A DNA stretch of 64,000 nucleotides from Stentor roeselii (taxonomy: Eukaryota; Ciliophora; Heterotrichea; Heterotrichida; Stentoridae). The notes beneath the pieces were generated by a model. It was not told the DNA's origin and ran no database searches. It saw only the letters and a list, made by a program, of their open reading frames with translations. Position numbers and translations under genes: made by a program. Location of the stretch: positions 1-64,000 of the forward strand of contig RSEH01000229.1 in NCBI GenBank assembly GCA_006503475.1, in the 5' to 3' direction. Below are positions 1 to 11,052 of this stretch, piece after piece. Each line of letters begins with the position of its first letter. Position 1 is the first letter of the stretch.

Positions 1-1250
1 GATTTCTAGAAATAATATTATATTATATGATGGTTTGATGATTATTATATACCATAAAAATTATCATATATTCAGGTTAGTTTCAAATCTCTCCTTATAA
101 TGAAAAAAATATTAATTTTGAAGGAAATTATAAAATTTTCCAACTTAGAGTATTGGCATATTCGAAAATCCAAACAAGCAGAGATGTCTTTGAAATACTT
201 CAGTTATAATCCAAGATGGACTAGCTATAAACAAAGATTCAGGTATATCAAGCAGACGATAATGATTGAAGATCTCGGATTAGCATGAATAAAAACAAAT
301 GGGAAAATGATTATTCAGATATTCATAGATATAAGTTTTTATATCTTTAGTTTTCATTGCTATTTCCAAGAATTAATCTCTTTAATTTCTTTCACCTTAT
401 TTAATAAATTATTCCAGCTCTCATCATATTATATAAATTCAGCAAATTTATGGTTAATAAGGAAAAAATTAATAATTTGTTTCATTCTTAAAAAAATATT
501 ATTAAAGTATCACTTGATTGACTATTTAAGTATTTTCAAGATCCTTATCCATTCTATCACCTTCTCCTTATTATATAATCATAAATCTTGAATTATTTTC
601 ATGAAGATTTCAAATGAAACTACAAAGATTTAAAAAAAGCGTACTTCATATCGGGGTTTCAGTTCACAGTGAATGCCTCGATACTAATTGAACAAATCGC
701 TCATTTGTGAAATAATTTTTTTTAGGCTAAATTACTCAAAAGTCATTATAAATTCATGCTCAAATTCTTTAATAAAGATTCAGATGCACAGTTATTCTAA
801 ACGACTCTCCTAGAGCAACTTCTTCAGACTAACCAGCCACTTACCTTGCAGTTGACTTAATCATAAGTTTAATAAAAACATCATTCAAATATTCATTTCA
901 TTATTAATACTCTTAATAAGCTAGCAAGGTTTATAAAGCAAGGGGTTGTTTGAGTATTGAAATAATTTATCAATGTCTTAAAGATGTTATTCCTGCTTTT
1001 TTCTTTCATTAAGTAGCCTATTAGTGAATTTCATTTTTAAATAGAGAATTAGATACAATTATTTTGCTGAAATTCATAAATGTTTGTTAATTATACTGCT
1101 AGGCTTAACAATTAGACTAAATCTTACTAACTACTCATATCTGAAACAAATTATCACTTCGAATTTTCAATCCTTCCTAAACCAAAACATTCAACTCTAT
1201 GCAACAATCCTAAAAAAATTCATAAAAACCCCTAAAAACTTCACCCTTAT
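1..1250. other. AT-rich intergenic stretch, no supported gene
   Basis: Only short open frames occur here. The longest (100-288, plus, 62 codons) has no recognisable motif, no tight start context and no neighbour to join by a 15-nt intron. Around 757-850 one frame reads protein-like for about 30 codons but is interrupted by stops, so it could be a very old coding remnant or chance. No tRNA, repeat array or telomeric repeat was recognised. Confidence 0.5.
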
Positions 1251-2840
1251 TTAAAAATACTCATTCCAGTCTCTCTCTTCATTAGCCTTCGCAACTTTAT
1301 TCCTTCTTTCTTCGGGCAATTCCCCTACTTGCTGCCAATACGCTTCAACCTGATCCGGTGAAAGATGCGGAAGTTCAGGTAACTGAAACTTGATATCCGC
1401 GTATTTCTGAGCAAAAAACATGAGTTGCACCGCTTTTCCTTCACCAGTGTACTGAATATAAGGTTTATTTTTATGAAAAGCAGGGAAAAAAAGCACAGCA
1501 GGAAGAACATAATGTCCGATGACAGTCTGAACAGGTTCATTATCCGCGTCGATTTTATAAACTTTCATTGAAGGAAAATTAAGTTCTTTGAACCGAAGAG
1601 CAGCTTTATTGAAATTGGGTGCAATAGTAAGTGACTTTTCATTGTTACTTTCATAAACCAACAACATAACATCAGTTCCATCTTGAAACACGAGCTGATC
1701 CAGTTCATTCATCGTGATTCCTTTCGTGTTCCTGAACTTCTGCTCAATTTCCAGATTTTTTCCTTTAAACCCAGGAGTCTTCACCCCTTGTTTCAGTTTA
1801 TTTTCCAAGAAATTCGCACAAAAGTGCTTAATTGCCTTTAAAGTGATATTTTTACTTTCGTCAAAAGGAAAAACTCTTCCATCAAGAAGGTTAAAAGCCA
1901 TGGCAGGTAATTTTTCAGTGACAAGTCCAACACTTTTTCTCTTTTCCTTGCTGACCTCAGTGGTTCCTTCCATCCAAACAAAATTTATAATTTTTTCAAA
2001 GTCCCTTGCCGCTTTTTCATAAGTTTCAATTAAAGAAGTGAACTCCAAAGAGTTAGAGTCAGCAAATAGAACCAACATGGGATTTCCTGTTGTTTTAAAG
2101 ACCTGAAAGGAAGTAGGAGTCAGTTCTTGCACTAAGTCCACTGAATGAGACGATAAAAAAGAGACGATGTCCTTGTCGTACTCCAGGTCAAGAAACTTCC
2201 GAGAGGCCTTATCATGCAAGATGCAGTTGAAATACGAGATGAAACCTGAAGTTTTTAATGATTTTATCAGAGACTTGTCAGTCACCACTGCGAACGACGT
2301 ATGAGGCCAGTCGATTAATTCTATTCTCGCTTTTTGATAATGTTTTAAAAACTCCTCCTGGTCAAATATAAACCCGACAACTTTTATTTCTTTAGAGTCT
2401 TCTGATAAAAAAGAAAGCAACTCGTCTCCTGTTGAAAGGACTTGATGAGGACTTGAAAAAACTGAAAGGTATTCAAAAATGTACTCGTCCATTGAGTACT
2501 CGTAACGTTTTAACACCCCTTCTGAAGCGATGTAAAGATGTGGAAGTGCATCGTTCTTGTCGATGAACTTGGATAAGTAGCTCTGGGTTGATAGGTCTGC
2601 TCGGACTAGCTTTAGTTTCCGAGAATTTAAACCTGGATAGATTTTTTCGTACTTTTCTTCAATGTGGCAACAGTATCGGCACCATTTCGCGGAAACACCG
2701 AGTAAGAAAAGAGGAACTTTTTTAAGAAGGTCTTTGAACTGTTTTTCTGATGTCAGGTTCAAGTCGCTGAAAGTTAATTGAGAAAAAGTGCAGTTGGTGT
2801 TGCTTTGGACTAGAGAAAGAAATGAAAGTAGTAGCAACAT
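1251..2840 (-). CDS. Secretory-pathway thioredoxin/PDI-like protein
   Basis: 529 residues, single exon. The N-terminus is a hydrophobic signal peptide (about residues 1-13). A thioredoxin-like domain follows with a WCRYC redox motif (Cys54 and Cys57), the CxxC pair used for disulfide exchange in PDI and TMX proteins. Residues 130-500 look like further redox-inactive thioredoxin folds lacking CxxC, as in multi-domain PDIs. The C-terminus ends in ...WNEYF and is not a KDEL/HDEL signal, so ER retention, if any, uses another device. I see no transmembrane helix. The likely role is disulfide or folding chemistry on secreted proteins such as the Cys-rich protein at 52.7-59.2 kb; that link is inference. 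The start is the first ATG, directly before the signal peptide. Confidence 0.8.
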   Translation of the reverse strand: MLLLLSFLSLVQSNTNCTFSQLTFSDLNLTSEKQFKDLLKKVPLFLLGVSAKWCRYCCHIEEKYEKIYPGLNSRKLKLVRADLSTQSYLSKFIDKNDALPHLYIASEGVLKRYEYSMDEYIFEYLSVFSSPHQVLSTGDELLSFLSEDSKEIKVVGFIFDQEEFLKHYQKARIELIDWPHTSFAVVTDKSLIKSLKTSGFISYFNCILHDKASRKFLDLEYDKDIVSFLSSHSVDLVQELTPTSFQVFKTTGNPMLVLFADSNSLEFTSLIETYEKAARDFEKIINFVWMEGTTEVSKEKRKSVGLVTEKLPAMAFNLLDGRVFPFDESKNITLKAIKHFCANFLENKLKQGVKTPGFKGKNLEIEQKFRNTKGITMNELDQLVFQDGTDVMLLVYESNNEKSLTIAPNFNKAALRFKELNFPSMKVYKIDADNEPVQTVIGHYVLPAVLFFPAFHKNKPYIQYTGEGKAVQLMFFAQKYADIKFQLPELPHLSPDQVEAYWQQVGELPEERRNKVAKANEERDWNEYF

Positions 2841-3370
2841 TTTATTTATATAAAATTATTACACGTGTTTTTTTATTATTAAGTTTTGGAAATGAATCGT
2901 TCAACTTGGAATAAAGACGTGAAAAATTTGCAAGGTTTTTAAAGATTCAGTTATTTCAGAGGAAAATTTACAAATGATGAAAAAATAAGGTTTTATAAAG
3001 AATGAAAATAACTTATCAACTATTCTCTTTTTGTTGAATTAATGTGCTATGATTGAGATTTTCATTATTATCCTCAACAAGTTCAATTAGGGACAATGAT
3101 TTTCTACAATTCTAAAATTTTACTAAAAAATCATTTCTTTCATCACTTCAATTTAGTCAACAATTGAAGATCCTGCTAAAAATCAAATCTTGTTCAAAGC
3201 TGAATTTCATCTTTTAAAGTAAAATCATCTGAATATCTCAAGGCGATGTACAAAATATTAAAAATTACGATCTAATTACCCCTTTTCAAGATTCAAAAAC
3301 TCATTGCAAGAATCTCAAAACAACTACTTACTCAGTGAGAGAAAATTAAACTATTCCAATTAGATAAATA
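2841..3370. other. Intergenic region, promoter side of the PDI-like gene
   Basis: About 530 bases of AT-rich sequence between the PDI-like start and the end of the SET-PHD gene, both on the minus strand. It must hold the PDI-like promoter and the 3' end of the SET gene. No motif, repeat or coding signal was recognised. Confidence 0.5.
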
Positions 3371-6310
3371 TCACTTATTTTCTTGAACTGGAAAGACCAC
3401 ATATAAGAAATTATTCGAGTTTTTTGAAGATCCAATCATTAAATCTGCCTTATCCTTTGTATCAGAAGATAGGGCTGGGCTAGATATAATCTGGTTGTTA
3501 TTGTTCATATCAGTGCCTAAAATGATTTTTCGACGATCTAAATTCCAAAAAAATGCTGAAAGCTTGGAATAGTTTGGAGGTTCCCAAACAGTGAAATCAA
3601 TATCTGAGCTGTAGCTTGTAGGAAAAGCGAAATAATTTCTGAGGTCTTTGCTTTGGCGAACATCACTAATGATCCTGTCAGTGATCTTATCGAAATCCAT
3701 ATCAGGACAGTCATCCAAGTCACTTTCATCAATAATATTATGAGAAATCAATTTCAAATAATAGTCATTATACTCAAATTTTCCTCTACTTTCAAAGTCT
3801 TTCTGAAAATTCAAGAAAAATAAGAAAAGTCTCTTCAAACTTTCTTTCAAACCGACCCTAAGCCTGCAATTCAATAAAACGTCGACCTGCGCTTCACTTT
3901 CGCAAAGTCTGATCAAATTGATTAAACTATCCACATCCTCATCAAAAAGTTTCAAAACCTTAGCCCTGAAGATGTCAATATTGTTTCCCTTTCCTTCCAA
4001 TAAAACTTCAGCAGAATAAACATCCCAAAATTTCAAAATATAAACTTTTTTGCCTTCACTGACAGGAAAAAACTCAGGATTCAAAAACTTTTCAATTGCA
4101 TGAACGAATTTAGCTGAATTCTTAAAAATATGACGAAACATCTGTGACTGAACATAAACAAAAAAATCTTCCAATTCTTTTTCACCCATTGTTTTTCGTA
4201 CTTCAGCTAAAATTTTACTTTTAATTTCAATGATTTGCTTCCAACACCCTGTTATTTGAACTGTCAGATATTTTCTAGGAAGTATTGGGTCAAATGTTTT
4301 AATTGTTGGGATTATGCCGGAAAAAACTGATTTCTCGAATTCGCTTATCTCGTTTCTGAGTCTTTTGACTTGTGGGGTTACCCGAGTAGGAAGAAGGAAA
4401 TGAAAGTAAGTTTCGATTTCACTGTGGAATTGACCTGAGATCCAAGCGTTGTACATAAGATAAGCATTTTTTATTTGCCTAAGTTGTTTTTACGATTCGG
4501 TGCCGATGAATAAAAGTTTTCTTTCTTCTCGTGAGTAAAAAAAAAATGGATGAGGAGACTCGTTAACGATTTTATCTTCACATAATCTGACTTCAACAGG
4601 AAAAATCATACTTTTAAACATAAACAAGTTCTGTTCAAATACTTTTGCCTCTGTGTTTGAGACTAGTAATGTAAAAATGACCAAATGGTCTACATGGTCT
4701 AAAATTGACTCAGCTAAACTCATGATTTCAGACTTTCTTCCAGTTATGTATAGCTTTGAAATTTGAGTGATAGAGTAGATTTGGTCTAGGTCAATAATTT
4801 TGTCGTAGTCGATGTTGGCTGAGATGTTTAAGGTCTTGTAGAAATTTAAGACGCTTTTGAGATAAATTGTTTCTATTCTTAGAACTATTTCTGTCACTTC
4901 GTCTTCTACTTGACTGGCTAAGACAGAGTGTTTGCTGAGGTCTTGGATTAACTTTTCAGCTTGTTTCGCTTTTACACCTCTGATGAGAACCTCAATTTTC
5001 CCTTCTTGAGAAATATTATTATCCCAAAACAACTTGACATCAAGTTCAATAATTTCTTCTAAATGTTTCCTCAAAATATCAAACTGTCTCCTTTCCAAGA
5101 AAACCTTAATATCAGCTTCAGGAGCTTTATTCCTTTTCTTATCATCATCAGCATTGCGAGGCCTAGCCGAGCAAGTTTCACAGACCCAAGAGTCTTCAGG
5201 TACAGCTTTTAAAGGAACTTTCAAGCACTGAATATGCCATCCTTTATTACACTTATCACAAAGAATAAGTGACTTATCATCATTTCCAGAGCTTTTTCTA
5301 CATCCAGTGCATTTAATCGACTTAAGTTTCTTAAGCCACTGTTCAGCACTCGAGTAATTACTAGGAATAAGTCCAAGATACTGTCGACAGTTTTTGCTTC
5401 CACACAAACATTTAGTCAACTGAGTTTTATGAGTATCAAGTCGATAATCAAAAGTCAATTCTTCCTCTTCATTAATATTCTTCTTCGCGAAAATTCCAAC
5501 ACAGACCTCTCCCATGACATTCCATTTCTGAGTCTCACAATTAGGGTCACATGAATGGTTAATAAAACGAGCCATGTTGCCTTTTCGAGCCGGGTCAATC
5601 ACTTCATTATGAGAAGTCGACATAAGGTACGTGCAAGGCTCAGTCTTATATTTATTCAGTCGGGTCCTGCCCAGGTCTGAGTCAGTACTAAAGACTTCTC
5701 CGAGATACTCAATCACAAACTGTCCTTTTTTTATAAATTGACCTGCAGCAAGTCCCCATCCTCGGTTTTGAGTTTTTATTGGAAAGACTTGAGCATATTG
5801 GTAAAGCTGAAAGCGACGATTTGTGCAGTTATCGCCTGTTGGACAGAGAGATGAACAACATTCAGTACTGACCACTCGGTTCAGGCACTTTTTTCCACAG
5901 CCTACTGTGGAGTGACCGTTGTACTCGCCTTCTGTGATCTTAACGGGAGGCTTACAAGAGCAGACCATTATTTCGTTTAGAGCTGGTTTCGCATGTTTTC
6001 TTTCTAGAAACACGAGTTTTTTGATTGGACGGTAAACTTTAAGTGATTCTTCGGTTAGCTTGTTTCTAAGGTCTTGCTTTGAACTGGGTGGAAGGGTTTT
6101 CTGTGTAAAAGTTACTCGGAGGGACTCGTCTTGAATGAACTCGATCAGTTCATTCATTTGGTCGTCAGGCACTGAACGAGACTCGCCTTGGCTTGTTTCT
6201 TTGGACTTCTCTAAGGCGTAAAGAAGTTGTTGGCGAGAGCTCATGTTTGAAACAAACTGCGACTTGCATGGGTTCGCTGATTCGGGGTCTTTCATATTGA
6301 TTATAGCCAT
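3371..6310 (-). CDS. SET-domain histone methyltransferase with PHD finger (SETD2/ASH1-type), two exons
   Basis: 974 residues after removal of a 15-nt intron at 4479-4493. Order: AWS Cys cluster (about 117-168), SET domain (172-293) with the cofactor/catalytic motif NHSC (251-254) and FDY (287-289), post-SET CxCxxxxC (301-308), then a PHD finger (334-381, C4HC3 pattern). AWS-SET-postSET is typical of H3K36 methyltransferases of the SETD2/NSD/ASH1 group, so nuclear chromatin modification is likely. After the PHD come about 590 residues with repeated short I/L-x-I-x-G-x-x-x-x-I motifs that resemble KH-like folds. The intron sits in one of these motifs, and the join completes it, which supports the two-exon model. 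Without the join the downstream 361-codon frame would begin without a sensible start. The exact substrate (H3K36 or H3K4) is inferred. Confidence 0.85.
4479..4493 (-). other. 15-nt intron in the SET-PHD gene
   Basis: Sense sequence GTAAAAACAACTTAG. It contains the stop that would end the upstream frame. Removal joins TC to G (TCG) and continues in frame into the downstream open frame. A is at intron position 10. Confidence 0.9.
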
Positions 6311-6640
6311 AAAAATAAGATGATGGAAGAAAGTTGAAGGGATTAAAAGTGGAGGGATTTCGATGTTGTTTTAAGTAAAAGAAATCAATTTTAATAGGGT
6401 TTTTTTAAGATCACTTGATTTGATGATGGAAAGAGTTTGTTGGGGTCATGATTCCTGCAGTTCTAATGATTCAAAAGGCTTTTCAAATAATTAGACCTTT
6501 AGGGGCAGTATAATAAGAAACTACTAACTTCCATTCAAATCTCCATAATTAACCTTCTACATTAAATACCAGCCGCAATCCTTATTATAACCTTGATTAA
6601 ACAACACATGTTGAACTTTACTAAAATTTTCATTTAATCT
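6311..6640. promoter_or_regulatory. Divergent promoter region between the SET-PHD and FBXO9-like genes
   Basis: 330 bases separate two start codons facing away from each other, so both promoters must lie here. It is AT-rich with T/A runs. No specific element was recognised. Confidence 0.4.
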
Positions 6641-7777
6641 ATGGAAAACACCCCGGCATCTCTCGACGAAGCAATCAGCAGAATGCAGTTAGAATCAAAG
6701 GCAAGAGGTATTGCCCGATTGACAGAAATCTTCGGAAGACTCTTCACCAGAGAAGAACTGTCAAACGCTCTCGAGCATTCATCATTCAATGTTGAAAACG
6801 CAGCGGTTTACCTTCAAGACCGTCTCCCTTCACAGGTCATGAAACCTGAAACTAAAGAACCAGTCTTCGATTTACTTGAAAGTGAAATGTTTGGCGAATG
6901 TAGCAAAAAAATTACATCAGAATCGAATTTTCACAGTCAATTTATGAACCTTTCTCAAGTCCCACAAGTAAAATGCCCTGAAACTGGACCTCTTGCTTTG
7001 GAATTCAGTCTCAGTCCTCAGTATTTCGACTGCTTTATACCTGTTGTTTATGTTTCTGATGAAATTTTAAAGGAAATCTTCGCGTTTTTCACTGCTCCTC
7101 AACGGGGTAGACTTGCAGCTGTGTGTAAAACGTTTAAAATGATTGAAGAAAGTGCGGTTTATCTTTATAAAAGAGATTGCATGATGCTTTGGGGCTCTCA
7201 GAACAGGCCGGAAATTTCACCTTTTTTGCACCCTTTTAATGATTTGGATGTGCTTTGGGGGAAAAACTTTCAGGCATTTAGGGACTCGAAGGAGTTCTGT
7301 AAAAGCTTTAAAAATTGGAGGAATATGTGGATTAAGAGGCCGAAAATCAGGTTTAATGGAGTTTATATTTCGAGGGTTTCTTTTTTTAAGCAGGGGCAGG
7401 TTAATATGGATAACCTCCCCTCATTCCACAAGGTAGTATTTTACCGATACCTTCGTTTCTACAGCGACTTCTCAGTAGTCTGTGTGAATTCAACTAAAAA
7501 ACCCCGTGAAATCTTCCGTCAAATCGAAAAATCCTATCCTGAGAGCCGTTTAGGTGAATGGGCCCGTAAAGACTGTTCACTGCAAATCCACCTTTCCGCA
7601 AAAAGCGAGGTCTTCACATACGACCTAGACCTAAAAAGTTCATTCCCCTTCCAATTCGACCTTTTAAAGCTAGAAAAGGTCCGATCACGAAATGCATCAG
7701 ACCTAAGCTTTTTCGAGCACAACATAAACAACGAGGCATGGCCTCGTTACTTCAGGTACTACCCTCTGCATAACTGA
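6641..7777 (+). CDS. F-box protein of the FBXO9/Hrt3 family
   Basis: 378 residues. Residues 20-62 form a UBA/CUE-like three-helix segment. An F-box lies at about 138-183 (pattern from SDEILKEIFAFF through CKTFK). The C-terminal half carries the FBXO9 signature RIRFxGVYIS-type strand (about 235-246) followed by a YYRYLRF-like strand (FYRYLRFYSDF), as in animal and fungal FBXO9. Family knowledge: substrate receptor of SCF (Skp1-Cul1-F-box) ubiquitin ligases. Animal FBXO9 carries a TPR instead of the UBA-like N-terminus seen here, so binding partners may differ. Only 21 bp separate its stop from the next gene's ATG on the same strand. Confidence 0.75.
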   Translation: MENTPASLDEAISRMQLESKARGIARLTEIFGRLFTREELSNALEHSSFNVENAAVYLQDRLPSQVMKPETKEPVFDLLESEMFGECSKKITSESNFHSQFMNLSQVPQVKCPETGPLALEFSLSPQYFDCFIPVVYVSDEILKEIFAFFTAPQRGRLAAVCKTFKMIEESAVYLYKRDCMMLWGSQNRPEISPFLHPFNDLDVLWGKNFQAFRDSKEFCKSFKNWRNMWIKRPKIRFNGVYISRVSFFKQGQVNMDNLPSFHKVVFYRYLRFYSDFSVVCVNSTKKPREIFRQIEKSYPESRLGEWARKDCSLQIHLSAKSEVFTYDLDLKSSFPFQFDLLKLEKVRSRNASDLSFFEHNINNEAWPRYFRYYPLHN

Positions 7778-7798
7778 ATGGTTTAAAATGGTTAATAA

Positions 7799-8740
7799 AT
7801 GAAATTCCTTCCTCTTGTTTTCGCTTTCGCACTAGTCGGAAGCAACGCCTCAAAAGTTTCAGATGTTGAAGACGTTTTCAATGAAGTCATGGAAATCATT
7901 GGAGGCATCTTCGTTGGAATGAGTCTCGATGTCAAGGCTCAGGATGTCGCTCCTTGTGTCAAAGATGCTGGGTCTATTGGACAGGACTTGGAACAGGCTT
8001 ATTATTATTATAAACTTGGAACTTATACTGGAAAAATCAAGGCTCTTGCTTTGGTAGCAGCAGCTGAACAACAGGTCTCTGATGCTATGAAAGAGTGCAA
8101 GGCTGGAAGTGTTGAAGCTGGTGAAGCTATTGCGAGAATGGTTCTTGCTTGGAAAGACCCATTAAGCGTTCTAACCCACATGGGAGAAAACCTAGTAGTA
8201 AACGGTGCTGACATAATGGCAGAAGTCTCATACGCAATGAACGCCTGGGAGTACAAAAACTACTTTGACTTCGGTTTCTACATCGGAGAAGCCGGTTTCA
8301 AAGTATTATACGTTCCTCCAGCAAAGCCATCAATCGACTCTAAATCATTAGAAGCCCTCTTCAAATCTCTAACCGAAAGTCTAAATTTCTCTCCACCAAC
8401 AACTTCCTTTTCCGATTCAATCATCGAAAAACTTGACTCAAGTTTTTCCCACGATTTTGACTTTGGAGGAATTGCTGATTTCATAGTCGAATTAGGAGAA
8501 GCGATGGAAATGATGATAACCGAACTAGAAGAAAACAACGAAGAACTAAAAGTCTGTGAAAAGATAAAAAGCGCAGTGAAGTCAATGATCGAGCCAACAA
8601 GCCTCGCCGTTGTTCGACGCTTCATCGTTTTAAACGGTATCCACTTGAACCACTTCATGTCTTTGAAGATGAATTACCTAAACTCTGACTGGTCAGGAGT
8701 CGGTCATTACATGGGTCTGACCCTCAAGAGTTTGATTTAG
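7799..8740 (+). CDS. Secreted helical protein, family unknown
   Basis: 313 residues with a clear signal peptide (MKFLPLVFAFALVGSNA). The mature part is alpha-helical by composition, with few Cys (about residues 44, 98 and 268) and no transmembrane segment after the signal. I do not recognise the family. The ATG lies 21 bp after the F-box stop and its own stop is 20 bp before TTLL12, so its promoter and 3' processing signals are either tiny or overlap the neighbours. Codon use resembles neighbours. The presence of a signal peptide argues it is a separate protein, not an extension of the F-box gene. Confidence 0.75.
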   Translation: MKFLPLVFAFALVGSNASKVSDVEDVFNEVMEIIGGIFVGMSLDVKAQDVAPCVKDAGSIGQDLEQAYYYYKLGTYTGKIKALALVAAAEQQVSDAMKECKAGSVEAGEAIARMVLAWKDPLSVLTHMGENLVVNGADIMAEVSYAMNAWEYKNYFDFGFYIGEAGFKVLYVPPAKPSIDSKSLEALFKSLTESLNFSPPTTSFSDSIIEKLDSSFSHDFDFGGIADFIVELGEAMEMMITELEENNEELKVCEKIKSAVKSMIEPTSLAVVRRFIVLNGIHLNHFMSLKMNYLNSDWSGVGHYMGLTLKSLI

Positions 8741-8760
8741 CTAGTTAATAATCCAGTAGA

Positions 8761-11052
8761 ATGGAGGAGTTCTTGGCAAAGCACGAGTTACAATTGTATG
8801 GAATGGGCTTTCCTAGAGAACTTTACCCAGAACTACTAAATAAACTCAACAATGACATACTAGACGCAGGGACTTTTTTCAAGATTCAGCAGACTGTCAA
8901 TGAAAACAATGAATTCACTGGGCAAATGGTTGTAAGTGATAAGGATCTTCAAAGACATTCTAATGTCTTTTTAATTGATCATGCCTGGACCACCCGGGTG
9001 TCGTCTATTCGAGATACTCTTCTAGGGAACTACAAATTATTGAATCGGATGAAAGGACTGGTCAGGATTCGAGGAGAGAAGATCTCGATCATACACGAAA
9101 AAGACACTCCGAAGGTCTTTGAAGACTCCACAATGGACTTCGACGACCAGGGTCTTTCAGAAATGCCTCAAATCATCCCAGGCACCCTAGCCCTTAGTTT
9201 ATGGGGTAATAATTTCTCAAGTGTCACTCAGTTCGAAGCAGGTCTCGATTTCCTCAAAGCCCTTTGGCTGAACCAAAACCCGATCAGTCAAGACGAGGAC
9301 TCACTTTTTAAGTACTTTGAAGACTTTTACCCGAACATTGAAATTCTTAATTCGAAACTCACGAAAACTGCAGATGTCTGGGCCTTGCAGTACTTGGCAA
9401 ATGAAGTCAACCTTGACCTTGTTACAGACTTGGACTTGTCTGATAGAGGAGTCGCTCGGGCACATACCAGGTTGATTGACCATGTCGAGCATGTCCGAAG
9501 TCTTGATTTGACCAACAACACCCTGACCGCTGAATGGGAACTCAGAATTTTTGCATTGAAAAACTTGAAAAAAATTAAAGTCGATCAGAAACTTGAGGAC
9601 TGGGCCTGGCGCAATGTTCGAAGATTTTCTTGTCTTAGGTATATCAATGATTTCGACGTGGTTAAAGGAAGACCGGAACTTGTTGATCATGTTATTCAGA
9701 AATTGTGGGCTTATTTCAATTGCTATCGACTTAGTACTGATAGTAAATATGATGAAAATGCAATTTGGTATGTACTTGATGAGTTTGGGTCTTCTATTTT
9801 GCATAGTGATTGTCCTAATTGCAAACTTGCACCGTTTTTGTATTATTCGCCGAATGGTGAATCGGTTACTTACTCACTGTTGTGGCCTGAACAACAGGTA
9901 AGGGCTGGGGATATAATTTATCGTGATTTTCTTCCTAATATCAAGGAAGTCAACTTCAGGTCATATCGACTACACCCTTGGTTCTTAATTCCTACATCAG
10001 AGCCTTTAAAAATGATAGAAAAATGGAAAACCAGCATGTTTCAAGGCTCAAGGCCAACTCTTTTATTCCTGAACCGAAAGTCATCAGAAGCGATTCTTGA
10101 AGGTAACAGTTTAAAAATATCAACTGACCTTGATTTCTTTCTTCACTCTTTAAACGACCCGAAATTCGTATTTAGTTCATCAGAAGACTGCGACATTCTA
10201 TGGACCCGAGGTAAGATCATTGACCTAAAAGCCTTTGAAACAGATAAATATTTAAATCAGTTTCCATTCGAGACTTGCCTGGTGATGAAGAACCAACTTG
10301 CTCAGATGATTCAAAAAGTAGTCCAAGTCCCGTGGTTTCCTCTCACCTTCGACCTTGACCACGAGTTTCCAGCCTTCATGGGCGAGTACTTAAAAAGGCA
10401 GTCAGAAGGTTCAGATAATCACTGGATCGTGAAGCCTATCAACTTGACAAGAGGAATCGACTGCCAAGTGACCAACTCATTAGACTTCATCATCAGATGC
10501 ATGGAAACAGGTCCGAAAATCGTCCAGAAGTACATCGAAAGACCTTTTTTACTAGAAGGTAGAAAAATCGACTTAAGGTTCATTGTTTTGCTTAGAAGTG
10601 CCTCGCCTTTGATTTTAGGAGTTTATAAACACTTTTGGATACGGTCTGCAAATCAGCCTTTTAACTTGTCTCATAGTTTTAACCACTCTTATGAAACTCA
10701 CTTTACTGTCATGAACTACTCGGGACATGCCATGAAACATATAAAAGATGTTGAGTTTATTCAATACTTTGAGGAAAAAACTGGAAGTGTTTGGGAAGAA
10801 AAACAACAGGAAATTTATGATTGTATTAAAGAGTTGTTCGTTGTTGCTACTTCCAGTTTTCATATGGAAAGGGAAAAGTCGAGGGCTATTTATGGAATCG
10901 ATGTCATGATGGACCAGGACTTGCAACCTTATTTACTGGAAGTTAATTTCTGCCCGGATTGTGAAAGAGCGATTAAGTATTACCCGGAGTTTACTAATCA
11001 GGTGTTTAATTCTTTGTTCTTTGATGAACAGGATGGAATTATTTACTTGTGA
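8761..11052 (+). CDS. TTLL12: Tubulin-tyrosine-ligase-like protein 12
   Basis: 763 residues, similar to the usual 640-750 of TTLL12. The N-terminal part (residues 1-430) has the TTLL12 beginning (FLAKHELQLYGMGFP) and LRR-like strands (about 145-270). The TTL/ATP-grasp domain fills the rest: HWIVKP at 554, a conserved QKYIERPFLLEGRKIDLRF segment (about 581-600) and the metal-binding EVNF at 727. Family knowledge: TTLL12 acts on or binds tubulin and is linked to detyrosination and histone methylation control; its ligase activity is disputed because it departs from active TTLLs. Here the terminal motif is EVNFCPDC, where active TTLLs have LEVNxxPS. Likely cytoplasmic or ciliary. Confidence 0.9.
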   Translation: MEEFLAKHELQLYGMGFPRELYPELLNKLNNDILDAGTFFKIQQTVNENNEFTGQMVVSDKDLQRHSNVFLIDHAWTTRVSSIRDTLLGNYKLLNRMKGLVRIRGEKISIIHEKDTPKVFEDSTMDFDDQGLSEMPQIIPGTLALSLWGNNFSSVTQFEAGLDFLKALWLNQNPISQDEDSLFKYFEDFYPNIEILNSKLTKTADVWALQYLANEVNLDLVTDLDLSDRGVARAHTRLIDHVEHVRSLDLTNNTLTAEWELRIFALKNLKKIKVDQKLEDWAWRNVRRFSCLRYINDFDVVKGRPELVDHVIQKLWAYFNCYRLSTDSKYDENAIWYVLDEFGSSILHSDCPNCKLAPFLYYSPNGESVTYSLLWPEQQVRAGDIIYRDFLPNIKEVNFRSYRLHPWFLIPTSEPLKMIEKWKTSMFQGSRPTLLFLNRKSSEAILEGNSLKISTDLDFFLHSLNDPKFVFSSSEDCDILWTRGKIIDLKAFETDKYLNQFPFETCLVMKNQLAQMIQKVVQVPWFPLTFDLDHEFPAFMGEYLKRQSEGSDNHWIVKPINLTRGIDCQVTNSLDFIIRCMETGPKIVQKYIERPFLLEGRKIDLRFIVLLRSASPLILGVYKHFWIRSANQPFNLSHSFNHSYETHFTVMNYSGHAMKHIKDVEFIQYFEEKTGSVWEEKQQEIYDCIKELFVVATSSFHMEREKSRAIYGIDVMMDQDLQPYLLEVNFCPDCERAIKYYPEFTNQVFNSLFFDEQDGIIYL

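Noticed and set aside
3371-4456. A separate gene beginning MYNAWISG
   Set aside because: A 15-nt intron joins it in frame to the SET-PHD gene and leaves only 33 bp without it.
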